Source of the DNA: Ruminococcaceae bacterium UBA1244
GTDB lineage: Bacteria; Bacillota; Clostridia; Oscillospirales; Acutalibacteraceae
NCBI GenBank assembly: GCA_002308635.1
Contig: DBWG01000053.1
Coordinates: 7,255 to 12,472, forward strand
Length of the DNA stretch: 5,218 nucleotides
Reading direction: 5' to 3'
Shown here: piece after piece, positions 1-4,992 of the stretch
How positions within the stretch are numbered: position 1 is the first letter of the stretch
How the letters are laid out: every line of letters begins with the position of its first letter
Translations under genes and position numbers: made by a program
Notes under the pieces: generated by a model
What the model saw: the letters and a program-made list of their open reading frames with translations, nothing else
Told to the model about the DNA's origin: nothing
The model's database searches: none

Positions 1-24
1 GGGGTTCAAGTCCCTTCACTCCGA
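1..24 (+). tRNA. 3' end of a tRNA, probably tRNA-Pro (partial)
   Basis: The window opens inside a T arm: GGGG, the loop TTCAAGT (5-11), then CCCTT, followed by an acceptor 3' strand CACTCCG (17-23) and discriminator A (24). The 5' acceptor strand would therefore be CGGAGTG. A C1-G72 first pair is characteristic of bacterial tRNA-Pro, which is why I suggest proline, but the anticodon lies outside the window. No CCA is encoded; the next bases are TTG. It lies 23 bases before the next tRNA, in the same orientation, so the two are probably one tRNA transcript. Confidence 0.75.
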
Positions 25-47
25 TTGACCCCCGAACAGATATATTT

Positions 48-121
48 GGAGGCTTAGCTCAGCTGGTCAGAGCGCTTGCTTGACATGCAAGAGGTCACTG
101 GTTCAAGTCCAGCAGTCTCCA
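48..121 (+). tRNA. tRNA-Val (anticodon GAC)
   Basis: A full 74-base cloverleaf can be folded by eye. The acceptor stem is GGAGGCT (48-54) with AGTCTCC (114-120), one G-T pair, and discriminator A at 121. The D stem is GCTC (57-60) with GAGC (70-73). The anticodon stem is CTTGC (75-79) with GCAAG (87-91), and its loop TTGACAT gives anticodon GAC at 82-84, which reads GUC and GUU valine codons. The T arm is ACTGG, TTCAAGT, CCAGC (97-113), with an A-C mismatch at the base of the stem. CCA is not encoded, so it must be added by CCA nucleotidyltransferase. Confidence 0.96.
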
Positions 122-126
122 GAAAC

Positions 127-150
127 ACTCCCATTGCTTTGCTTGGGGGT
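127..150 (+). other. Short hairpin just after the tRNA pair
   Basis: ACTCCCA (127-133) can pair with TGGGGGT (144-150), seven pairs with one wobble, around a 10-base loop. It begins five bases after tRNA-Val. No T-run follows, so it is not a standard intrinsic terminator. It may help define the 3' end of the tRNA transcript or be a processing structure. Confidence 0.4.
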
Positions 151-162
151 TCAGAGGATAAC

Positions 163-234
163 GAATAGTGAATAAAGAATAGTTAATAGCGATGCTTTCA
201 GTGGCGTTTCTGTATTATTCTCTATTCACTATTC
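163..234. repeat. Long AT-rich inverted repeat
   Basis: The left arm GAATAGTGAATAAAGAATA (163-181) is complementary to the right arm at 216-234, with 18 of 19 positions matching exactly; two more inner positions (182-183 with 214-215) can pair. The loop is about 30 bases. The right arm is followed by TCTCTTTTATC, so in the + direction it could work as a weak terminator for the tRNA transcript. The sequence is also built of short GAATA/GTGAATA units, and RNA from it would form a long stem. I see no coding potential here. It may be a small dispersed palindromic element. Confidence 0.7.
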
Positions 235-383
235 TCTTTTATCTATTCTCTAAAAGGAAAAACTGTCGGTCAGAAAGACCTGATAAATCAAATAAATACT
301 ATAGCAATCCAACTTAATAAGCGCATTAAATGTGTGGACGCTGTTATGTGCATGACCGCAGCTTGTACATTAATTTTCAGTTT

Positions 384-394
384 AACTCCACACT
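384..394 (+). repeat. 11-base motif AACTCCACACT, also at 5052-5062
   Basis: The same 11 bases occur exactly at 5052-5062 at the right edge of the repeat-rich region there. Nine of them occur in reverse orientation at 1807-1815 (GTGTGGAGT), close to the first dispersed-repeat copy. Within this locus TCCACAC (387-393) is also the complement of GTGTGGA (332-338), so 332-393 can close a 7-bp stem around a 48-base loop. The recurrence next to other repeats suggests a remnant or edge of a dispersed intergenic element. Confidence 0.4.
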
Positions 395-402
395 CCGCAG
401 TT

Positions 403-431
403 TTGCTGTTATTATTTTGGATTGATATAAG
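403..431 (+). promoter_or_regulatory. Extended -10 promoter for the permease gene
   Basis: A -10 element TATAAG (426-431) matches the consensus at five of six positions and is preceded by TG at the extended -10 position (423-424). Seventeen bases upstream lies a partial -35 element TTGCTG (403-408). Transcription would start near 437-438 and give a leader of about 90 bases before the permease start codon. No other convincing promoter is seen between the tRNA genes and the permease. This is a sequence match only. Confidence 0.6.
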
Positions 432-447
432 CCCGCAGGGGCAGAAC

Positions 448-457
448 AACTGCAGTT
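448..457. promoter_or_regulatory. 10-bp perfect palindrome AACTGCAGTT, possible operator
   Basis: The palindrome lies about 10-20 bases after the inferred transcription start and five bases before the terminator-like hairpin. Its position fits an operator for a dimeric repressor, or part of an alternative RNA fold. A 10-bp palindrome can occur by chance, so this is only a candidate. Confidence 0.25.
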
Positions 458-461
458 ATTT

Positions 462-504
462 GCCGCACTGCCGGACTGAGGTCTGACGGGTGCGGCTGTT
501 TTTT
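462..504 (+). terminator. Intrinsic terminator-like hairpin in the permease leader (attenuator candidate)
   Basis: GCCGCAC (462-468) pairs perfectly with GTGCGGC (490-496). After small bulges the stem continues with CCG (471-473) to CGG (487-489) and GAC (474-476) to GTC (481-483), closing a TGAG loop. TGTTTTTT (497-504) follows directly. It sits between the promoter and the ribosome binding site of the permease, so transcripts must read through it for the gene to be expressed. That is the layout of transcription attenuation. GGCAG (440-444) could pair with CTGCC (468-472) and disturb the stem, a weak antiterminator candidate. No known riboswitch or T-box signature was recognised upstream. 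Confidence 0.75.
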
Positions 505-511
505 ACCCCCG

Positions 512-520
512 AAAAGGAGG
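512..520 (+). promoter_or_regulatory. Ribosome binding site that fixes the permease start at 529
   Basis: AAAAGGAGG is a near-perfect anti-Shine-Dalgarno match and lies 8 bases before ATG at 529. The alternative in-frame GTG at 490 has no such site and lies inside the 3' arm of the terminator hairpin, so 529 is clearly the better start. Confidence 0.9.
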
Positions 521-528
521 CAAAACGT

Positions 529-1695
529 ATGTTAAAAAAGGTTGTAGGATTCTTCAAAAAGGAACTTATGCTGACGATCGCAATACCGGCAGCTCTTATT
601 TCCATGATAATAACTCCGCCGTCTGCACGTCTGCTCTCTGATATCGACTGGCGCACTCTCGGAACATTGTTTATGATGCTCACGGTTCTGGAGGGCTTCA
701 AGAAAGAAAATATTTTCCGTCCGCTGCTGCGTTTTGCCGGAGGGATACGCTCGATGGTGGGCTTGTCGCTGTTTCTGGTGTTTTCGGTGTTTTTTTCGTC
801 GATGTTTGTCACCAACGACATCTCGCTTATAATTTTTGTTCCGCTGACGATAATCCTTTTCCGTTCGGGAGACAAAGAAAAATACATACTGCCCGTGATT
901 ACTATGGAAAACATCGCCGCAATAAGAGGTTCACTTCTGACCCCGTTCGGCAGTCCGCAGAACCTTTTTATATTCGGTCAGTCCGGAGTCTCCGCATGGG
1001 AATTTATAAAGTATATGTTTCCGATATGGATAATTTCGGGGGTGCTTCTGGTGGTGTTTGTGCTTTTCCTTTATAGAAAAAATGTCAGGGAAAAGACAGG
1101 TATCTCAGGTTCTGACGCTGCGGGAGAATGGAAAAAAGGGGGAAAGCCCCGCAGGATAATATATCTTTGTGTTTTTGTTATGGTGATAACAACTATAGTA
1201 ACAAGAACACCCTATTGGATGTATGCTGCGGCTGCTGTTGCACTGATAATTTTTGTGACTGACAGAAGGCTGCTCATAAAGACCGACTATGTTCTTTTGC
1301 TGACGTTTTTGTGCTTTTTTGTTTTTTCATCGTCCATTGCTGCAAACGAAAGTATATCGGGATTTTTCAGTGAAAATGTTGAAGGAAACGAATATGTCTG
1401 GAGCATACTTCTCAGTCAGGTGATCTCAAATGTTCCTGCGGCAATAGTGCTTTATCCTTTTGCAGGAAACAAGGGCGCACTGCTTTACGGACTTGATTCA
1501 GCGGGTCTGTGTTCACTGATCGGGTCTCTGGCTTCTGTAATAAACTATCGTATATATGTCCGTGAATATCCGAAAAACGGAAAGAAGTTCATTCTGATTT
1601 TTACCGGCATAAGCCTTTTGTTCTTTGCTTTTGTTGCCGTACCGGGATATTTTATCAGCCTTGACCCGGTGCGTGACCGCACTGGACTATTTTAG
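529..1695 (+). CDS. ArsB/NhaD/SLC13-type membrane permease (ion transporter superfamily)
   Basis: This 388-residue protein is very hydrophobic, with roughly ten membrane segments. Two motifs mark the ion transporter superfamily, in which two inverted halves each carry a re-entrant hairpin with an Asn-containing tip: FVTNDISL near residues 93-100 and VISNVPAA near 298-305. A GSPQN turn lies at 141-145. A charged cytoplasmic loop (about 183-210, rich in K, R, E and G) separates the halves. The layout and length fit the ArsB/NhaD/YbiR-like permeases, which move anions such as arsenite, dicarboxylates or sulfate, or exchange Na+/H+. The substrate cannot be read from the sequence, and no ars regulator or reductase lies nearby. 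ATG 529 is chosen because of the strong ribosome binding site. The gene appears monocistronic and controlled by a leader terminator. Its last codons and stop overlap the edge of a dispersed repeat, so the final residues (about DRTGLF) may be repeat-derived. Confidence 0.88.
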   Translation: MLKKVVGFFKKELMLTIAIPAALISMIITPPSARLLSDIDWRTLGTLFMMLTVLEGFKKENIFRPLLRFAGGIRSMVGLSLFLVFSVFFSSMFVTNDISLIIFVPLTIILFRSGDKEKYILPVITMENIAAIRGSLLTPFGSPQNLFIFGQSGVSAWEFIKYMFPIWIISGVLLVVFVLFLYRKNVREKTGISGSDAAGEWKKGGKPRRIIYLCVFVMVITTIVTRTPYWMYAAAAVALIIFVTDRRLLIKTDYVLLLTFLCFFVFSSSIAANESISGFFSENVEGNEYVWSILLSQVISNVPAAIVLYPFAGNKGALLYGLDSAGLCSLIGSLASVINYRIYVREYPKNGKKFILIFTGISLLFFAFVAVPGYFISLDPVRDRTGLF

Positions 1696-1769
1696 AACGC
1701 AGAAACTTATATAGCGTGCGTCCGCATCGTGAACCATAAAGGTTCACTTTGGCTGTTTTCTTCTACGTC
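1687..1769 (+). repeat. Dispersed repeat, copy 1 (direct repeat of 4892-4974)
   Basis: This stretch aligns without gaps to 4892-4974 with only about nine differences in 83 bases. Positions 1715-1754 are identical to 4920-4959 over 40 bases. The core contains GTGAACC, ATAAA, GGTTCAC, a 7-bp hairpin, preceded by the near-palindrome TGCGTCCGCA. TCCGCA (1721-1726) is complementary to TGCGGA (1770-1775) just after the aligned part, so the element can fold into a larger enclosing stem. It begins inside the end of the permease reading frame. No coding sequence is visible. It looks like a non-autonomous palindromic intergenic element. Confidence 0.85.
1729..1763 (+). terminator. Possible terminator of the permease gene inside repeat copy 1
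   Basis: GTGAACC (1729-1735) and GGTTCAC (1741-1747) form a perfect 7-bp stem with a 5-base loop, followed by TTTGGCTGTTTTCTTCT. The T-rich tail is interrupted by GGC, so termination would be imperfect. The hairpin is 34 bases after the permease stop. The same hairpin in copy 2 lies between two minus-strand genes, where this orientation would serve no gene, so termination may be incidental to the repeat. Confidence 0.4.
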
Positions 1770-1772
1770 TGC

Positions 1773-1840
1773 GGATTTGGTTTTGAGTTTGGAAGTGTAG
1801 TGTTTTGTGTGGAGTGTGAGTAAGTATGGAGTGGATAAAG
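1773..1840 (+). other. 68-base stretch without C on the + strand (GT-rich leader)
   Basis: From 1773 to 1840 there is no C at all; the sequence is mostly G and T with some A. It covers the region between repeat copy 1 and the start of the next gene plus its first five codons. A leader RNA of this kind can form almost no Watson-Crick G-C pairs with itself. Read on the minus strand it is C-rich and free of G, the composition typical of Rho utilisation sites. GGAG (1811-1814) is the likely, weak ribosome binding site of the following gene. Confidence 0.6.
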
Positions 1841-2362
1841 CATTTTAATACTATAAATCATCATAAGCGTCTGGTGATGGAGCTGTGCTTCAAGCTGGGA
1901 ATGTATAAGCAGGGTATACTTCACGATCTGTCAAAATATCATCCTGTGGAGTTCCTTGTCGGCGCAAGGTATTATCAGGGGACACGCAGCCCGAATGCCG
2001 CAGAGCGTGAACAGAAGGGCTACAGCACCGCATGGCTGCGACATAAGGGCAGAAACAAGCACCATCTTGAATATTGGATCGACTACAGCCTTGACGAGGG
2101 ACACTATATGACCGGTATGAAAATGCCGACAAAATATGTTGTGGAAATGTTCTGCGACAGGGTGGCAGCCTGCAAGAATTATAAGGGCAGCGATTATACG
2201 GACGCTTCTGCGCTTGAATATTATGAAAGTTCAAAGGATCATTATCTTATCCATCCCGAAACTGCAAGGCTGTTGGAGTATCTTCTCAAAATGCTGAAAG
2301 AGAACGGAGAAGAAAAAACTCTGCTCTATATAAAATACAAAATATTAGGAAAGAAGTACTGA
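1826..2362 (+). CDS. DUF5662-like protein with HD-type histidine/aspartate motifs
   Basis: This 178-residue soluble protein has no signal peptide or membrane segment. I recognise the pattern of the DUF5662 family of Firmicutes, whose biochemical role is not established; some annotations call members catalase without good support. Candidate metal ligands are spaced as in HD-superfamily proteins: HH at 12-13, HD at 33-34 in ILHDLSKYHPVEF, H73 and HH79-80 in WLRHKGRNKHHLEYW, and D111 in MFCDR. An HD-like phosphohydrolase activity is therefore a reasonable inference, not a demonstrated one. The start is supported by the conserved-looking N terminus (FNTINHHK); GGAG lies 11 bases upstream, a weak and rather distant site. 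The stop is 26 bases before the next gene, with no terminator between, so both are probably cotranscribed. No clear promoter was found in front of it. Confidence 0.88.
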   Translation: MEWIKHFNTINHHKRLVMELCFKLGMYKQGILHDLSKYHPVEFLVGARYYQGTRSPNAAEREQKGYSTAWLRHKGRNKHHLEYWIDYSLDEGHYMTGMKMPTKYVVEMFCDRVAACKNYKGSDYTDASALEYYESSKDHYLIHPETARLLEYLLKMLKENGEEKTLLYIKYKILGKKY

Positions 2363-2388
2363 AAATCAGAATAAAAGGAAGGTAAGGA

Positions 2389-4548
2389 ATGAAAAAATCA
2401 AAAAGAATCATGTGTATCGCACTGTCTGCACTGACAGCAGGCTGTGTGTTGTTCGGAGGAAGCTATGCGGAAGGCGGTTTTGTTTCAACCGAAGTAAATG
2501 CAGCGGCATCGGCGGAAAGCAGGGTCGAACTGAATTGTACAAAAATCTCTCTCGGTGTCGGAGAAAGCTCCTATCTTTCTGCAAAAGTGCCGGCAGGCGA
2601 CAGCATAAAAAAATGGACGACATCAGACCCGAATGTGGTAACGGTGAATCAGGGCTGTATAAAAGCCGTTTCTGAGGGCAAGGCAAGAGTCGCAGTCAGA
2701 ACTGTGAACGGTGTTGTTGCGGTGTGCAATGTCACTGTAAAGTCCGCTCCCTCATACGTTAGACTGAATACAAAGGAACTCAATATCGGGTTGGGTGAAA
2801 GCTATAGTCTGTCATATTATCTTCCGAATGGTACTGCGTCCCATTATGCTGTGTTTACTTCCAACAACAGAGGCGTTGTTTCCTGTGACACTAAAGGCAA
2901 TTTGACGGGTATCAGCGAGGGTACGGCTGATGTAAAAGTCGTTCTTTTTAACCGTGTTTATGCTTCGTGCAGAGTGACGGTAAAAAAAGCTCCGACAGGT
3001 GCAAGCTTCGGCGTTTCAAAAATAGAGCTTGGAGAAGGAGAAAACTATAAGCTTTCCGTAAAACTTTCTGCGGGTTCTGCTTCAAAGTTCAGGAATTATA
3101 CCGTGCTGAATCCTGATGTTCTGAGCTGTGACGATAAGGGCAATCTTAAAGCTTTGAAGCTGGGAGTGGCTATAGTGACTCTCCAGCTTTTTAACGGTGT
3201 AATTTCATCATGCAGAGTCAATGTAAAAAAAGCACCCGATTCCGTAAAATTCCGCACAGATTCACTCACTCTCGGTGCAGGAGAAAAATATACCCTGACA
3301 GCCGAGCTGCCTGAGGATACGGCTTCTGCGCTTGAATATTCATCTGATAACGAAAAGGTGCTGACGGTAGGAAAAAGCGGACTTGTAACAGCAAAAAATC
3401 CCGGTACTGCAAATGTTACGGTAAAACTCTATAACGGTGTTTCCGCAAAGTGCAGTGTTACGGTAAAAAAAGCGCCTTCAAGCGCATATCTCAACAAAAA
3501 CGAACTGACCATGGATATCGGAGACAAACAAAAGCTTGTTTGTTATGTTCCGGAAGATAATGCATCATATCATGTGAACTTTGTCTCAGATAATCCGGAG
3601 GCTGTTTCGTGTGACAAATTCGGAAACATAACAGCCGTGAGTGCCGGAACTGCAAATATAACGGCTTCGATGTTTAACGGCGTTAAGGTTTCGTGCAGAG
3701 TGACTGTTGAGGAGGAAATAGAATATATTGTCATAGATAAAGATCTCGCCGTTCTTGATGTCGGACAGAGCGCTCAGATCAATGCAAGAACCCCGGAAGG
3801 TGTTGTGCTTGCTTCGGCAAAATATTCGTCCGCTGACAAGAGCGTTGCGACTGTCAGCAGCAGCGGCGTGATAAAGGCGGTCGCTCCCGGAAACACAAAT
3901 ATCATAGTAAAGTCCGGTGATAAGACCTCGAAGGTGGGTGTTATCGTCTACGGCAACAAGTATTATTCTACATATCCGTCAACAGACGAAACGGAAAGCA
4001 TTATGAACACTGCAAAGCTGTCTCCGAAAAAGACAAACTGCAAAGCGCTTGATGATCTTGTCGGAAGCATAATCTCAAGGATAACCAATTCGTCAATGAC
4101 AACAGGTCAGAAGATACGTGCCTGCTATGACTACCTTTCACAGAACTGTGTATACGGCTATGGATATATCCCGACGCCGCTCCCCGGAAATTACAATTAC
4201 AGCAGCGACTATTTTATCGTCACTATGGCATATCCGATACTTGTAAACAATGTCGGCACCTGCGAGAACTATGCTGCGGCATTTACCGTAATGATGAGAA
4301 GGCTCGGACTTGACGCAGACGTTGTATACGGTCAGGTCGGTCTGTCTTCCGGCGGAAAGGGCGGACACTACTGGACAAACATCACCGTCAACAACAAGCA
4401 CTATGTTTTTGATACTCAGGTCGAACACAACACTCTCGGCTATAACCGTTATGTCAATCACTATTGGTATGGAATGAAGCCGGAGCATAACTATCGTATG
4501 TACGAATACAAGGAGTTCCTCCGTGCAAGGGATTTCAGCTATTCATAA
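2389..4548 (+). CDS. Secreted six-Big_2-domain protein with C-terminal transglutaminase-like domain
   Basis: This 719-residue protein starts with a signal peptide: basic KKSKR, a hydrophobic stretch to about residue 24, and likely cleavage after SYA (27). Six Big_2 (bacterial Ig-like group 2) repeats of about 80 residues follow, at roughly 45-121, 122-202, 203-283, 284-363, 364-443 and 444-522. Each shows the pattern LxxGE/Q...SSDNxxVxxxxxxGxxxAxxxGxAxVxV. The linker VKKAP recurs at the ends of repeats 2, 3 and 4. Residues about 540-719 form a transglutaminase-like domain (Transglut_core type) with a complete triad: C625 in GTCENYAAAF, H660 in GGHYW, D675 in YVFDTQ. Such domains can be cysteine proteases or protein-crosslinking/deamidating enzymes acting outside the cell. 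There is no LPXTG motif, SLH domain or C-terminal membrane anchor, so it may be released or held by its Ig-like domains. The ribosome binding site AAGGAAGG is 6 bases before ATG. A clear terminator follows the stop. Confidence 0.95.
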   Translation: MKKSKRIMCIALSALTAGCVLFGGSYAEGGFVSTEVNAAASAESRVELNCTKISLGVGESSYLSAKVPAGDSIKKWTTSDPNVVTVNQGCIKAVSEGKARVAVRTVNGVVAVCNVTVKSAPSYVRLNTKELNIGLGESYSLSYYLPNGTASHYAVFTSNNRGVVSCDTKGNLTGISEGTADVKVVLFNRVYASCRVTVKKAPTGASFGVSKIELGEGENYKLSVKLSAGSASKFRNYTVLNPDVLSCDDKGNLKALKLGVAIVTLQLFNGVISSCRVNVKKAPDSVKFRTDSLTLGAGEKYTLTAELPEDTASALEYSSDNEKVLTVGKSGLVTAKNPGTANVTVKLYNGVSAKCSVTVKKAPSSAYLNKNELTMDIGDKQKLVCYVPEDNASYHVNFVSDNPEAVSCDKFGNITAVSAGTANITASMFNGVKVSCRVTVEEEIEYIVIDKDLAVLDVGQSAQINARTPEGVVLASAKYSSADKSVATVSSSGVIKAVAPGNTNIIVKSGDKTSKVGVIVYGNKYYSTYPSTDETESIMNTAKLSPKKTNCKALDDLVGSIISRITNSSMTTGQKIRACYDYLSQNCVYGYGYIPTPLPGNYNYSSDYFIVTMAYPILVNNVGTCENYAAAFTVMMRRLGLDADVVYGQVGLSSGGKGGHYWTNITVNNKHYVFDTQVEHNTLGYNRYVNHYWYGMKPEHNYRMYEYKEFLRARDFSYS

Positions 4549-4565
4549 ATACTCACGCAAATAAC

Positions 4566-4604
4566 AAGAGCCGTCCAATCGGGCGGCTCTTACTTTTGTG
4601 TTTG
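4566..4604 (+). terminator. Intrinsic terminator after the Big_2-transglutaminase gene
   Basis: AAGAGCCGTCC (4566-4576) pairs with GGGCGGCTCTT (4581-4591) as 11 pairs with one T-G wobble and an AATC loop. The tail ACTTTTGTGTTTG follows on the + strand. It lies 17 bases after the stop codon. On the minus strand the stem is followed only by GTTATTTG, so termination of the convergent small gene would be weaker, but the stem probably separates both transcripts. Confidence 0.88.
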
Positions 4605-4856
4605 TCAGTTATTGTGCTTTCTGTTGTTGTCACAAAACGCAAAAAATGCCAGCATAAAAGCAGGTATAAAAAATGCAGCGCCTGCCTGTGCAATGGTCTC
4701 ATTTTTTACAGTGCTTTCATCTATATGGAACAGAGCGGCAATATTGCTTGTTATTGAATCATCGCCGTTGAGAAAAGATATGACGGCGAGAAGGAGTATT
4801 ATCGTTCCTATAGCGCAAAGTGCTATTGCTGCATAAAAATATGGTTTTGATCTCAT
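4605..4856 (-). CDS. Small two-helix membrane protein, unknown function
   Basis: This 83-residue protein has two clear hydrophobic segments, at about 6-29 (YFYAAIALCAIGTIILLLAVIS) and 56-75 (AQAGAAFFIPAFMLAFFAF). A polar loop of about 26 residues with several acidic residues lies between them, and the tail CDNNRKHNN is short and polar. I do not recognise the family. The start at 4856 is chosen because GGGAAAGG on the minus strand ends 8 bases before it; the ATG two codons upstream (4862) lies only 2 bases from that site. The gene is convergent with the Big_2-transglutaminase gene across the terminator. The overlapping + strand frame here has no ribosome binding site and lacks the clean helix pattern. 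Confidence 0.72.
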   Translation of the reverse strand: MRSKPYFYAAIALCAIGTIILLLAVISFLNGDDSITSNIAALFHIDESTVKNETIAQAGAAFFIPAFMLAFFAFCDNNRKHNN

Positions 4857-4864
4857 TTCCATTT

Positions 4865-4872
4865 CCTTTCCC
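4865..4872 (-). promoter_or_regulatory. Ribosome binding site of the small membrane protein
   Basis: Read on the minus strand this is GGGAAAGG. The spacing is 8 bases to the ATG ending at 4854 and 2 bases to the ATG at 4862, which favours the shorter protein. It directly abuts the hairpin at 4873-4889. Confidence 0.65.
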
Positions 4873-4889
4873 AGCGGAGTGCCTCCGCT
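4873..4889. other. 7-bp hairpin next to the minus-strand ribosome binding site
   Basis: AGCGGAG (4873-4879) pairs perfectly with CTCCGCT (4883-4889) around a TGC loop. On the minus strand it lies immediately upstream of the GGGAAAGG site and could affect ribosome access or transcript stability. On the + strand it is followed by CTCTGTTTT, a poor terminator tail. It borders repeat copy 2 and may belong to that element. Confidence 0.55.
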
Positions 4890-4891
4890 CT

Positions 4892-4974
4892 CTGTTTTGG
4901 AACGCAGAGACTTCTATAACGTGCGTCCGCATCGTGAACCATAAAGGTTCACTTTGGCTTTTTCATTCCACGTC
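4892..4974 (+). repeat. Dispersed repeat, copy 2 (direct repeat of 1687-1769)
   Basis: This copy aligns ungapped to 1687-1769, with 40 identical bases at 4920-4959. It contains the same GTGAACC (4934-4940) / GGTTCAC (4946-4952) hairpin. GTCCGCA (4925-4931) is complementary to TGCGGAC (5045-5051), so the element here may extend to about 5051 or 5062 and enclose the hairpin cluster at 4993-5038. It lies between two minus-strand genes and carries no coding sequence. Confidence 0.85.
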
Positions 4975-4992
4975 CAGACTTTGGCTGAGCAT

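Noticed and set aside
301..461. A known riboswitch or T-box before the permease
   Set aside because: No T-box sequence or recognisable conserved aptamer core was found, and most of this region lies upstream of the inferred transcription start.
490..528. GTG start at 490 adding 13 residues to the permease
   Set aside because: It falls in the terminator stem and has no ribosome binding site; ATG at 529 has AAAAGGAGG at ideal spacing.
456..914. Minus-strand 152-codon frame over the permease start
   Set aside because: It is antisense to a clear membrane protein, crosses the promoter-leader region and has no recognisable domain.
1890..2234. Minus-strand 114-codon frame inside the DUF5662-like gene
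   Set aside because: The sense frame has family-like motifs; the antisense frame is low-complexity Cys/Pro/Arg-rich, as expected of a shadow.
2434..2448. Lipobox-like LTAGC in the signal peptide of the Big_2 protein
   Set aside because: The -3 residue is Thr and hydrophobic residues continue after the Cys (VLFGG), so ordinary signal peptidase I cleavage near SYA is more likely; lipidation is not excluded.
4612..4836. Plus-strand 74-codon frame opposite the small membrane protein
   Set aside because: The minus frame has a good ribosome binding site and two clean membrane helices; the plus frame has no upstream site and begins in the terminator tail.
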